Shown here piece after piece: positions 52,936 to 64,000 of a DNA stretch of 64,000 nt (its first letter is position 1; every line of letters starts with the position of its first letter). Position numbers and translations under genes: made by a program. The stretch covers positions 345,716 through 409,715 of the forward strand of contig QRDG01000944.1 in assembly GCA_012064385.1 (NCBI GenBank), in the 5' to 3' direction. Under the pieces are notes generated by a model. The model worked only from the letters and a program-made list of their open reading frames with translations, was not told the DNA's origin and searched no databases. This stretch comes from Puccinellia tenuiflora (lineage: Eukaryota > Streptophyta > Magnoliopsida > Poales > Poaceae).

Positions 52936-54130
52936 AGAAAGAAAGCAGAAAATCTGTCGAATTGTAACTTTAATGAGATCAGCTGGAACCATATGGCCAT
53001 ACCGTCTTCACTTCCAAATGCAAACGAGTCAGAGTTTGAGCGAACTGAGCCAACTCAAGCCAGCTCGTGCAAAGCTTAATCTGAAGCGCCCTCCCAACTT
53101 AGAGTCGAGTTGGAGGTTGAGTCTTGCATCTTGCGATGCTTGCATGTAAGTCTATTCAAAGTCATAACTCATCATATGTTTAAGTTAAAAAAAAAACTCA
53201 TCATATGTTAATCCCAAATGAAATCTTGCATTAGAGGCTTGGGGGCAGATCGCTGTGGTAATTGGCGCCCAAGAACCCCACTCGAGTTTTGAAATCTGGA
53301 TAGAAGTTTTCTAATTTTAGAAAAACAAGGCTACATTTTTTTTTTGAATTTATACAAGATATGCCTCTCACTAAGAAGAGTTTTTGGTTCAAACCCTGCT
53401 CCCAGCATCTCTTTCTCGAGCTATGATGCTCATACTTTGAATCAAAATACGAAAAATTACACTAAAATAAAGGACGGGGGTAACATGTACTTCGAATCAT
53501 GGAAGTTACTTTTCTTTGAGAGAGAGAGAGTAAGCACATATTTCATTAATCGAAAATCAAGTTACATGAAACAATATATATGGACACTAAAAGACAGATC
53601 GGATAAAATGATTATCCAGAATACTTTGCAAAAAACATCCTAAGAGATAAAAACAAAAAGATCTCTAAGGTTTTCTGCAACCACCGAAGTTAGCGGCCGC
53701 TGCCCACCTGAAATAGAGGCCGAGCTTCACCATTGCAAGATCCAAAAAAGCACCATCGCCAACTAGGATTTGTGAGTCGATGAACAGGCTTGCTCCAATA
53801 GCAAGTCACATGTCACTGTGGCACGTCGACCGGGGGACGTCCCCGTGCTGTCTTGGACCAAGATCCGCCGCCCCACATCGACGAAGTCAGAGAAGAACGA
53901 CATACCCACCACCTTCGGACCAACATCCTCGCTTCAGAGAAACCACCCTCCCTGGCCGCCAGCGTCGTCGCAGATAACGACGAACGCCAGCGACACACCA
54001 AGAAACAGATCTCGCCAGATCTGAAGAACGGTGAGAAGACCAAACTGTCGATCTGAAGGACCGACGAGCACACGTTGCCATCAAAATGTTACTCCGTTGG
54101 AATTAGCACATCCAATGTTACTCCGTTGGA
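52936..54130. other. Intergenic region between the WD40 and PPR genes
   Basis: No gene is supported. 53340-54070 has the look of an old interspersed repeat: a T-run at 53337-53345, a (ga)n run near 53520, and GC-rich sequence from about 53690 without a known domain. The class cannot be assigned. tgttactccgttggaa occurs twice (about 54086 and 54117). Confidence 0.35.
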
Positions 54131-54406
54131 ACTATGGATAGTCAAAATTTAGCTCAAATTTGGCTCTCTTTTTCTCAATCAAGCTACACAATGCGCTTGC
54201 GCTGGCTGGAAAGCGTCATTACAGGGCGGGGGAACTGTAATATTACAGTTCAAGAGATCCGTTTGTTCCCCATCCAACGGTCGACGGAGCCCTTCTGCTT
54301 ACTATTCCATGCCGCGGTCTCATCCAGTCCCTCGCAAAAAATCTCCGTCGCTCCGCAGCTGCGCGCGGCAAGCAGCTCACTCCGAATCCTCCCGCCTTGC
54401 CGCGCA

Positions 54407-56630
54407 ATGGCGGCCGCGCCGGTGGCCTCCCCTTTCCCCGCGTCCCCCTCGCCCTCCTCCCTCTGCAAGGCTCGGCGCGGACGTCACATCCGCGCTCTAC
54501 CACCACCACCAGCCGCCTCGCCGCGCGAGCAGCTGCCGCCGCAGCAGCAGCGCGCCAGTGGCGCGGGGGAATGGAGGCGGCGGCGGGAGGAGGAGAAGGC
54601 GGAGGCAGAGGCGGAGGAGTTTGAGAGGCAGCGGAAGGAGGAGGTGAACCGCAAGATCGCCTCCCGGAAGGCGCTCTCCATCATCCTCCGGCGCGAGGCC
54701 ACCAAGGCCGTCCTCGACAAGCGCGAGCCCGGCAAGGGCACCCGCCGCCTCCTCCCCCGGACCGTCCTCGAGGCCCTCCACGAGCGCATCGCCTCCCTCC
54801 GCTGGGAATCCGCGCTCAAGGTACGTCCTCTCCTCCCCCTTTTGCTTCCCCCCTTCACACCTCAGAGTGCAGACTCCTTCTGAACCTTGCCGTGCCCATT
54901 GACGCCCAGGTGTTCGAGCTAATGCGGGACCAGGTGTGGTACAGGCCGTACGTCGGCATATACATCAAGCTCATCACCATGCTCGGCAAGTGCAAGCAGC
55001 CAGGGAAGGCGCACGAGCTCTTCCAAGCCATGGTCGACGAAGGCTGCGCTCCCAACCTCGAGTCCTACACGGCCCTTCTCTCCGCGTACAGCAGGAGCGG
55101 CAGCTTCGACAGGGCTTTCTCCTTGCTCGATCAGATGAAGGCCACGCCTGGTTGCCGGCCCGATGTCCAGACATACTCGATTCTCATCAAGTCCTGCTTG
55201 CACGCCTATGACTTCGACAAGGTGAAGGGCTTGCTGGAGGATATGGCGAATGCGGGTATCCGCCCCAACACCGTGACTTATAATACTCTGATTGATGCTC
55301 ATGGGAAAGCAGGAAGGTAATCAGCAAGAAAAACATTTTCTTATGGTAATCTGAATACTTAAGATGCTGTTTCGTTGTATGATTATTAAACAGTTCCTGC
55401 AAACTGTTATGGTTTCTCAGTTCTCTGTGATGTACTAGATCATGCTAAGTAGTTGCATCATTTCTTCAAATGTTCCAAATTTAGGAAGACGATAATTGGG
55501 ATTTAGTTCTTTTCATCTGAATGCATTTCCTAGTATTCCAAATATTGTTCTTCCTGGCATGATTTTCATGATAACTAATGAAAAGGGTCTACTTCTCAAC
55601 CCTGAACTGTGTCAGAAGTTCACTTTTCAACCTTACTCCAAAACCGTTCGAATTGTAACCTCGAGTTATTGTGTTCTCCACCCTTAGGTGGTTCCACATG
55701 CAGTTTTGGTCAACGTGGATGCCTGGTATCTGCTACCTTGCTGCCATGAACTGACAAACACTACAAAAACAAACAGTCTAGAAAAAGCTCCAATCTTCGG
55801 ATATGATTACTCTAAAAAAATAAAAAATGTATCAATAAGTGGATCTTGCTGACATGGCAGTCATGTGGTTGACATGTTTTACCTAAAGTGATTTTTTCTT
55901 GAGTAATTAAACTAACAGGTATTTATCTTATGTAAGGTATGCTGAGATGGAGTCAACTCTTATTGAGATGTTGTCTGAAAGCTGCAAGCCTGATGTGTGG
56001 ACGATGAATTCTACTCTGAGAGCTTTTGGTGGCAGTGGTCAAATTGAGACAATGGAAAGCTGCTACGAGAAATTCCAGGCGTCTGGTATCTCTCCAAACA
56101 TAAAGACCTACAACATTTTACTTGATTCCTATGGTAAAGCTAAAATGTATGAGAAGATGGGAGCTGTTATGGAGTACATGCAAAAGTATTACTATTCTTG
56201 GACAATAGTCACATACAATGTAGTTATTGATGCATTTGGAAGAGCTGGGGATCTTGAACAAATGGAATATATCTTTAGACTGATGAAATCTGACCGTATA
56301 AAGCCGAACTGTGTTACCCTGTGTTCATTGATTCGAGCTTATGGAAGGGCTGATCAAGTCAAGAAAATAGAGACAGTGTTAAGAATTGTCGAGAATTCAG
56401 ACACAGCGTTGGATATTGTGTTCTTTAACTGTTTGGTGGATGCATATGGGAGAGTGGGATGCTTGGCAGAGATGTGGGATGTTCTCAATATGATGAAGTT
56501 AGAACGAATAAGACCAGACAAGGTAACCTGCACTTCCATGATTAAATGGTTTCTTGTCAAGGGGATTGATGATCATCGTGTTCAGTACCTACGTGACCTA
56601 AAAGATGGGAGATCTACAGATAATAAGTAG
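54407..56630 (+). CDS. Chloroplast-type P-class PPR protein, At5g48730-like (504 aa, 3 exons)
   Basis: Exons are 54407-54820, 54910-55316 and 55937-56630; introns are 89 and 620 bp with GT-AG borders; the sum is 505 codons. ATG 54407 (gcgcaATGG) is preferred to the in-frame 54134 because the new N-terminus is Ala/Ser/Pro/Arg-rich and acid-poor, like a plastid transit peptide. Residues ~60-135 hold a charged helix and a conserved block (RKIASRKALSIILRREATKA, LHERIASLRWESALK). About nine to ten 35-residue PPR motifs then run to ~490 (PNLESYTALLSAYSRSG; PNTVTYNTLIDAHGKAG; SWTIVTYNVVIDAFGRAG). Each is expected to bind one RNA base, so the protein probably processes or stabilises an organellar RNA. 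The match to the Arabidopsis At5g48730 type is from memory. Confidence 0.93.
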
Positions 56631-57469
56631 GTCTGAACATTGAAACTGCTACTGAGCTGGTGGATTTTGCTCTCTGCATTTTCTCCAAGGAGATGGAACA
56701 ACCTGTGTCAAATCGTCACCCAGTTTGCACTCGCAGATATGAGATATGCATCAATCCTATTTTTATCTTTGATGCCCATAAGGAGCAACTTGAATGTTAC
56801 TGAATTAAACATTCCTTGGAGGCAATTCAGAGGCCCAAATTATGTTTTGAAAGTTTAACAACAGAAGTACAGAACTATCTGGTAGCATATTTCGGATAGC
56901 AAATTCCCTATGGTTATGGATCCCAAGAATGAGTTGATGTTCGCAGAGGAATCTAAACTGGTTTTCGCGAATGAAGGAAAGTGAACAGGAGAGGAAGTTG
57001 AAGCCCTCTATCAGTAGCTGTGAATTTTGTGACAGTCAAATTAAACTAGTGGTGTGCTGATGACATTGGTCTATGTTGTGCTGTGTCATTGTGAGTTGAT
57101 GTGTTGATCATACTGCTGTACATGACATCATATGCCTTACTGACTTAGGCAAAGATGGAGAGGAACTTAATACTACTATGTCAACAAAACTTAAATGCTG
57201 CAGTGTTCTACTTCTCAAAATGTAGGAAATGGCCTAGGTAATTGTTTGGTATTTTACCAAACACTGTTTTTGAGTGGATTTCTCTTAACATTGTTTCTAT
57301 CATTGTCCTGCAAAAAATTGGCATCTAAGAAATGGACCAAGGTAATGTTAGACTCTTAGTAAAAGATGATTCTATCTTGACCATTAGTCAACAAAGGCTT
57401 TAAAGTTTCTGGAGCGGAATATGGTTCGTGGAACTACGTTTTTGTTTAGTTGTCTATTCAACCATTCAT
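56631..57469 (+). other. 3' region of the PPR gene
   Basis: The 3' UTR and downstream AT-rich sequence show no open frame of note. A hairpin, gtttggta-ttt-taccaaac (57243-57261), is perfect. No other element is recognised. Confidence 0.45.
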
Positions 57470-57488
57470 CGTGTTATTCATTTTATTT

Positions 57489-57657
57489 AAAAAGGACAGA
57501 CCCAGAGTGCACAGAGCTCCACACAAAGTGGGGTTTGGGGAGGGATTATAAGAACCTAGTCTTACCCCTGCAAAGTGCAGTGTAGAGAGGCTGGTTCGAA
57601 CCTAGGACCTCTTGGCACAGGTGGGGAGGACCTCACCACTGCACCAAGGCCTGCCCT
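57489..57657 (-). mobile_element. Au-type SINE
   Basis: On the minus strand the unit begins with a tRNA-like head containing an A-box-like tggtgcagtgg (about 57635) and a B box ggttcgaacc (57593-57602), and ends in a short T run. It is flanked by a near-perfect ~20-bp target duplication, cgtgttattcatttta/ttt (57470-57489 and 57658-57678). Length (~170 bp), boxes and T-tail match the Au SINE family of grasses. Confidence 0.88.
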
Positions 57658-57795
57658 CGTGTTATTCATTTTTTTAAATCAATTAAAAATTAAGTAATAC
57701 ATAAACGACCAAGGCATGTACCCTATGGAGGCAAAGTTTTTTTTTAAGTATTTGAGCATTACCTTAGTTTCTAAAAATAAAATGTTTTAGATACT

Positions 57796-58009
57796 TTGAG
57801 GTGTTTGGATGATAAAAACTGTAATATTAAAAACTATGGTATTGCTAATACCACAATTTTTTTGTAGTATTGAAAAAGAGCCCCGAGCTCTTTTTTGGAG
57901 TTAAAACTGTAGTATTTGTAAACTCTAGTACTGCATGTCCAGGCTTTAGTACACAGTAGTTTCCAATAACTATGGTATTTATCATACTTTGTGTCCAAAC
58001 GGACCCTTA
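57796..58009. mobile_element. Probable MITE (Tourist/PIF-like or related)
   Basis: A roughly 214-bp AT-rich unit has imperfect inverted ends, gaggtgtttggat and tgtccaaacggaccc, and internal actgtagtatt/aataccatagt words that can pair. It has no coding capacity. The target duplication is not clear, so the family is uncertain. Confidence 0.5.
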
Positions 58010-58383
58010 TTGTAGAGATTCTCTGCTTTGAAGAATCAACTTAACAAAAGCACAAAAACTCTTCATGAATTCAGGTTTACTGTGTCTACTGTCTACTATC
58101 TACTCTTGGTACTTCCCATACTTTGCCAATAGCTCCAGACCCTGTCCCCTGTTTATTTCCTGCAGAATATTTCGCATCTTCTCATCCAGCGATGGTTATG
58201 CTTAAACCAATTGCACTTGTCCAATTTTTTTATCTCGACATCGGGATCTTGTTGTGCTGTATAGGGACATTGATTATTCAGTGCTGTTGTGATCTGGGAT
58301 CGGTGCATGTGAGCCACCACAATGACCCAAATCAAAGCCACTCACAGTGAATAGCCTGATCGTGCTCTCCGTATCTGCTACTA
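58010..58383. other. Unassigned spacer before the tandem duplication
   Basis: Non-coding. Nothing recognised. Confidence 0.4.
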
Positions 58384-60520
58384 TGGTATGTACTAATTTT
58401 GATCCAAACAAGCATTCTTATCTGTAGTTCTATACATTGTATCAACCCTGAAAGGCTTCTGCTTTCTGTTTTGTTCGTCCTAACTTTGCCATTTTCAGGG
58501 TTCCAAAACCTGGGTGAGTCTTGCCTGTTTGGCACTGAGCTGGAGTAGATTACTTTCAACGACATTTGTGGCCGCTGCCTAGGCCATACTTGCTGTGTGA
58601 GTACCAAAATTTCCCAACTTACAAAAAGGAATCAGTGCTACTACATATATATATATACACACACACACACCATATAGACTCGTCCACTGATACATATGGA
58701 GCTGTGCAGCTCTGGCGTGTCGGTGGCTAACAGGCTAAGCATCTTGGGCAACTGCAACCTTGCCGGGCTAAAACACAGCTAAGTGCTAGCTAACCGTCAC
58801 AGAAACTGATCTGATGATTTATAGTAAACCGTGTGGCACTTTGTACAGCGGGGAAATATACTATCTAATGCCACCACTCCGTGCACATACCACTTGAACA
58901 GTACTAGAAAATATTAAGAAAATAGATGTAGAAGATACCATCATTATGATCTGCTGATTAGGTTAATTAAACTACTGACTCGGATCCAGAACAGAAATAA
59001 TAGAATAAGAGATAAAACCAGTGAAATGGAAGGGATGAGAAAGTGACTTGTTTTTTTCACTAGGATGTGACTTTTCTTTGTTGTTCTTTCCATGGTTAGA
59101 CTAAAATATTTCCAGGAAACTGTAGCATAACGAATCAGGCAGCATTTGTTCCGTTGGGCACACATCCAGCTCACACCACGCACACAACACTGACACTAGT
59201 TATTGGTGCCAGACGATTCGCCCGAACCAGAAAACCGCGTAGAGGAGCTGGGCATCAAGCTCTCGTACTGGTACATGCTCCACCAGGATGCACGCACGCA
59301 CATGTGGGTGCGTGGTAGGCTGCTGCCCGGCTACAGACGAAGTAGTACTTTTAAATGATTGGGAGGTTGGCCCAGAGTTCTGTTAGAAATTAATCCGTAC
59401 TATACTTCCATAGCTAGGAGTTAGGAGAGTTTGAACCTGGACTGCGCCAACTGTGTGGCTTGCGGCGCCAAACTAAAGCCTCGATCGGAGTCGCAGGAGA
59501 GACCACCATTTGGAAGCACGGAACCTCTCCTTTTCATCCTACTCTTCCTAGTCTTTTATCTGGTATAAGTTGGTCCACTGCGTTCCTGTGACTGACTTCA
59601 CGGAGAAAGGTGGGTGATGGATCTCCCATCTGTTAGATGCTGAAAGCTAAAGCAAAGGCGGCCCTCCCTCGGTGATATCCCTCTGGACCGAGGCAGGCAT
59701 CTGGTTTTTCCCTGTTCGGTCCGTCTCTGGATTGCGACGAGGAACACCTGGAGTTGCACTTTCACAGACCAAACTATGTTATACGTGCTTGTGGACTTCC
59801 GCTTCGTGGCCAGCTGTGATATAATGTGTGATCCAGTCATTCCAGGGGTACACTTGTTTGCCTTGCTTCCATGCAAATATATGATCATTTGTGAGATGCA
59901 AAAAAAAAAACTAGTTTGTGCACGATATAATTGTGATGCTTGTCCTTGTGTATACGATTCGCACATTGTGATTTTCTTTGCATGCATGGTTTTTATATGA
60001 ATATATATTATAGGACCTTGCATGTATAGTTTTTTTAATGCAAAAAAATGTATAGTTTCTTTTTCGGATTGGCTCTAGGTTTCGGTAGTTTTTGTCCGAG
60101 ACCACTCCAATCAAACGGACGCGGATTGCTAGCCAATTGAGTCCGACGATGGTCTGTGTAGTGCATCCGACGTACGTCGGAACAAATTCATCATACGTAT
60201 AGCAGAACTCTTTCTTTTCCAGTGCAAAATTCTTTCAACAAATATGCATGTCATTACCAATAAAAAGGCTAAAGGAATAATCTTGGCGGGCTGGATTATG
60301 ACCCGTCTTTGAGGACAAGTGCTCCTTGCTATTATTCCCTGATAAGGCGCTATATTCAATAGGCTATCACAACCTAATGATCGTATAGACTAGTCCTTTT
60401 TCTTTGCTTTTAACATGTAAGGTAGAGAAAAGGTAAAAGGTGAGCATATTTTTCTAAAAAAAACATAAATTTGAAACACAATTTCTTTCGAGGTCGTTTG
60501 ATAGAAACAACTTGAAAAAG
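58384..60520 (+). repeat. Non-coding tandem duplication, unit 1
   Basis: Begins ggtatgtactaattttgatc and is repeated from 60521. Shared landmarks include ccaaaacctg.gtgagtcttg, cacacatccagctcacacca, gttagatgctgaaagctaaa and the tail near ctttcgaggtcg. It carries a tataag motif at 59574-59579 and a microsatellite of (ta)n(ca)n at 58643-58671. No gene is supported on either strand. Confidence 0.85.
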
Positions 60521-62370
60521 GGTATGTACTAATTTTGATCCAAACTAGTATTATTATCTCTAGTTTTGTAGATTGTATCAACCCTGAAAGGCTTCTGCCT
60601 TTTGTTTTCTTCTTCCTAATGCTCTCTGAACTTTGCCATTTTCAGGGTTCCAAAACCTGAGTGAGTCTTGTCAGTTTGGCACCGAGCTGGAGTAGATTAT
60701 TTTGGACGACAATTGTGGCTGCTGCCTGGGCCCTGCCTCCTTGTGAGTACCTAAATCTTCCAACTTACAAAAAGGAATCAGTGCTAGTACTATATTTATA
60801 CACCATTACAGTTGTGCGGCTTGCTGGTGGCTAAGCAGCTTGTGCAACTGCAGCCGTGCCGGGCCAAACACAGCTAAGTGCTAGCTGACCTGCGCAGAAG
60901 CCGTTTGTAGGAGTAGTAAACCTTGTGGGTTGTGGCACTTGGTACAACGGGGAAATATCTATCTAATGCCACCATGCCACCACTCCGTGCACATACCACA
61001 TGAACAGTACTAGAAACTATTAAGAAAATGAGGTAGAAGATACCATCATTATGATCTGCTGATTGGGTTAACTAAACTAGTGACTCGGATCCTGAACAGA
61101 AGCAATAGAATAGTAATCCACATATAAAGCCAGTGAAATGAAAAGGGGGATGTGACTTTTCGTTGTTCTTCTTCCCATTGTTAGACTAAAATATTTCTAG
61201 GAGAAGTGTAGTATTACTAGTATACATTACAAAGCAGGCAGCATTTGTTCCGTTGGGCACACATCCAGCTCACACCACGCACACAACACCAACACTAGTT
61301 ATTGGTGCCAGACGAGACGATTCGCTCGAACCGAAAACCGCGTAGAGGAGCTGGGCTGGGCATCAAGCTCTCGTAATGGTACATGCTCCACCAAGACGCA
61401 CGCACGCACATGCGGGTGCGTGGTAGGCTGCTGCCCTGCCCGGCTACAGACGAACAAAGTCCAGTGTACATCTAAATGATGGGGAGGTTGGCCTAGGAAT
61501 TAATCCGTACTATACTTCCATAGTTATTAGGAGTTAGGAGACTTGGAACCTGGACTTCGGCAACTGTGAACTGTCTGGCTTGCGGCGCCAAACTAAAAGC
61601 CTCGATCGGAGTCGCAGGCAGGAGAGACCACCATTTGGAAGCACGGAACCTCTCCTTTTCGTCAGACTCTTCCTAGTCTCTTATATCTGTGGTATATATA
61701 AGTCGGGTCCACTGACTTCACGGAGAAGGTGGACGATGGACCGGCCATCTGTTAGATGCTGAAAGCTAAAGCAAAGGCGGCCCTCCCTCGATGATATATT
61801 CCCTCTAAACTGAGGCATCTGGTTTTTCCTGTTGCATCCGTCTCTGGATTGCGACGAGGAACACCTGGAGGCCGGCGTGATATGTGTGACTGTCAGCTTC
61901 TGCTGCACATTGTAATTTTTGTTTTGCATGCGTGGTTTTTTATGAATACGTATTATAGCACCTTGCACGTATAGTTTTTTGTTTTGTTTTTTTGCGTCCG
62001 ATGGTTTTTGTCCGACGCTGGTCCGTGTAGTGCATCCAAGGACCAAATTCACCGTACCGTACATATAGCATATAACTCATTATTTTTCCAGTATGAAATT
62101 CTTTGAACGAATATGCATGTCACTACCAAAGAAGGCTAAAGGAATAATCTTGGCGGGCTGATGATCCTGACCTGTCTTTGAGGACACAAGTGCTCCTTTT
62201 TATTATTCCCTGATAAGGCACTATATTCAATAGGCTAATGACCGTATAGACTAGTCCTTTTCTTTGCCTTTTAACATGCCAGGTAGAGAAAAGGTAAAAG
62301 GTGAGCATATTTTTCTTTAAAAAAAAACATGAATTTAAAACACAATTTCTTTCGAGGTCGCTCGGTAGAA
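60521..62370 (+). repeat. Non-coding tandem duplication, unit 2
   Basis: Second copy, about 290 bp shorter than unit 1 through several indels. It has a stronger TATA motif, tatatataag (61693-61702), followed by leader-like sequence containing a nine-codon frame (MDRPSVRC stop) whose counterpart in unit 1 reads MDLPSVRC. It might be a promoter with a non-coding transcript; no larger product follows. Confidence 0.85.
61693..61702 (+). promoter_or_regulatory. TATA-like motif in duplication unit 2
   Basis: ggtatatataagtcgg. The matching place in unit 1 has the shorter ggtataagttgg (59574-59579). Promoter activity is inferred only. Confidence 0.4.
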
Positions 62371-62969
62371 ATTTTTACTGCGGACACTTTTATTTCAGTG
62401 TTTGTAATGGATAATTAGCTAACAAAATAAGAAGAAGAAAAAGGCAGCCACAACCCCCGTTGCCCTGGTACACAGGGCAACTCACCAGAAGCCACAAACA
62501 AGAGAATGTTTCAAAGAGCTGCACGTACGTCACACCAACTTCAGGCATTTTACTTCGTGTCAGCGTCCGGTTTACGTCTAGTAATAAATTAGTTCCGGGG
62601 CCAACACGAACAGGTCACTAGATCAAGTCACTGCCCTGCTTTGTTTGGTTGATTAGAACGACTCGTTCCCGTGGACGCGCGCGCACAGACTTGTCCAACA
62701 AATCGATCTCCGGGGAAGGAAGACTTGACTGGACCGACGCTCCGTCGCATTGCATAGGCCACACGGAGAGCTACTACGTACTCCGAATTACGGGGTCAAT
62801 GTTTTTACGTCCGCTTGGATACCCGCTCCAAACTCCGAATTACGGGATCAATGTTTTTCCTTCCTTTTTGGAAGCTAGTACGGGGTCAGTGCAAACGTCC
62901 TTCTCACACACGTCTCCCGCTCCAACCGGTGGACGGACGGCCGACACGCAGCGGCAGAGCATGCTAGGG
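62371..62969. other. Unassigned intergenic sequence
   Basis: Non-coding. Contains a direct repeat of ctccgaattacggg.tcaat at about 62781 and 62833. No recognised gene. Confidence 0.45.
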
Positions 62970-63177
62970 AACGAGATCCTCTGACGTTGGAGGAACCCTT
63001 ATTTCATTTGCCAACAAAGCGAACGAGCCAGGCTAGTTTAGACGAGCTTCGTCGGATGAGGAATCAACGGACCGAACTCATCAACGTCCCTTTGCAGTAA
63101 ATTCCTCCAACGTCAGAGGATCTCGTTGCTCTAAACTAGCCTGGCTCGTTCGCTTTGTTGGCAAATGAAATAAGGGT
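62970..63177. repeat. Compound inverted repeat A-B...A'-B'
   Basis: A (62970-62994, 25 bp) is perfectly inverted at 63103-63127. B (62995-63040, 46 bp) is perfectly inverted at 63132-63177. A and B are adjacent on the left; A' and B' follow in the same order on the right, separated by gctc. A normal long hairpin would have the order B'-A'. The spacer is 63041-63102. Confidence 0.95.
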
Positions 63178-63229
63178 GTGTTTGCATAGCTGTGAGGTTT
63201 TATTTCAAAATAATTCGTACACGAAATAT

Positions 63230-64000
63230 ATGCGTGTTGACGAGTAGGTCTCATTCCCGTATTCGGTTTCAAGTTTGGTTAGCTATAACTTGTCAATTTC
63301 GAACCAATGTTCGAAACGTTTTTAGACCAATTTTGTCAAATTCATCGTACTTGGTGGGCGGTCTAAAATATCCTTTGACAAGTAGGTTAATTTTATAGTT
63401 TTACACAACTTTTGTGTTATAATTTTTCTATTTCGACGGTCATATGCGAGTATTCACATATAGTTGTACCGAACACGTAGGTATTTCGAAGGCAAGGCAA
63501 GCAGTTTCGAGGCAAGCAACACCAACCGTGTGAGAAGACTTGACCGCCTTGGTTTAGTGGCCTCGACTATTCGGCGGCGCGGACGCGGCTTGGTATGCGG
63601 CTCAAATGGCTCGACGGCACCGGGGCGTCGAGCCGAACAGGGAGCGGGTTGGAGTCGCCGCATCCATGACTGGGTCGGGTCATTCCCTGGACGGGGAACC
63701 GGCACCGGCGGTAGGAGCAACGATGGAGTTCATAGCGGCGAGGAGCAGTCTAAATACGTACATTCCTCGGTACAACTCTACTCGTATATAACCACTGAAA
63801 AAGAAAATTTATAACATGAAAGTTGTGTGAAACGTCCATATTAACCTACTCGTCAAAGGATATTTTAGACCGTCAACCAAGTGCGACGAATTGACAAAAT
63901 TCGTCTAAAAACGTTCCGAACATCGGTTCGAAATTGATAAGTTATAGTTGACCAAACTTGAAACCGAGTACGGGAATGAAACCTACTCATTGAAATGCAT
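63230..64000. mobile_element. Long inverted-repeat (foldback or MULE-like) element, right end outside the window
   Basis: The arm 63230-63488 is repeated in inverted orientation at about 63752-64000, with roughly 85-90% identity by eye. Shared words include cattcccgta.tcggtttcaa and gtctaaaatatcctttgac. The loop (63489-63751) is GC-rich and has an open stretch without a known domain, so it may be captured host sequence. The outer ends are not defined: the left may start near 63175, and the right is beyond 64000. Confidence 0.7.

Noticed and set aside
54134..54406. Upstream in-frame ATG (54134) as start of the PPR gene
   Set aside because: The extra 91 residues do not resemble a transit peptide, and the region looks like promoter/5' UTR. 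ATG 54407 gives a typical plastid-type N-terminus.
57593..57602. tRNA gene suggested by ggttcgaacc
   Set aside because: The box belongs to a tRNA-derived SINE with target duplication and T-tail; no cloverleaf or anticodon arm can be drawn.
59660..59697. microRNA precursor hairpin in duplication unit 1
   Set aside because: The stem is only about 12 bp, is poorly kept in unit 2, and no known plant microRNA sequence is recognised.

Overview
This is plant nuclear DNA from a grass, most likely a large-genome Pooideae species (Triticeae or a close relative). The reasons are the repeat types (a Maximus-like Copia LTR, an Athila-lineage element of the Sabrina/WHAM kind, Tat-lineage and Tekay-lineage Gypsy elements, an Au-type SINE) and two intron-containing nuclear genes with monocot-style GC-rich first exons. 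The species assignment is inference. No bacterial, organellar or viral gene was seen.

Positions 1-44998 are a five-level nest of LTR retrotransposons. A Maximus-like Copia LTR (E0; 1-1593 and 44417-44998) was split by a non-autonomous Athila-like element (E1; 1594-44416). E1 was split by a Tat-lineage Gypsy element without pol (E2; 3371-39164, minus orientation, TSD attag). E2 was split, inside one of its LTRs, by a full-coding-type Tat element (E3; 12701-39052, minus orientation, TSD ctcgc). E3 was split, inside its pol gene, by a Tekay-type chromovirus (E4; 21322-34308, plus orientation, TSD agggt). LTR-pair divergence judged by eye falls from about 3% (E1) to about 1.4% (E2), 1% (E3) and 0.8% (E4), which fits the nesting order. 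E2 and E3 each carry, antisense to gag-pol and next to the 3' LTR, intron-containing genes of unknown function that share one conserved domain. E3 also holds a 112-bp tandem array built from a polypurine-tract-like motif. Three of these coding units are broken by a single in-frame TAG.

Positions 44999-64000 are the genic, lower-copy part. A nine-coding-exon WD40 gene (48222-52736) has its promoter and 5' leader duplicated 2.2 kb upstream, with a partial Copia 3' end lying between the copies; a decayed copy of its last-exon 3' end lies just downstream. A three-exon chloroplast-type PPR gene (54407-56630) follows on the same strand. Beyond it lie an Au-type SINE, a probable MITE, a roughly 2-kb non-coding tandem duplication (58384-62370) with a TATA motif in each copy, an unusual A-B...A'-B' pair of perfect inverted repeats (62970-63177), and a long inverted-repeat element that runs off the window (63230-64000).

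The two host genes look intact and unrelated in function (cytosolic or nuclear WD40 scaffold; organellar RNA-binding PPR). Everything else is transposon-derived or non-coding.
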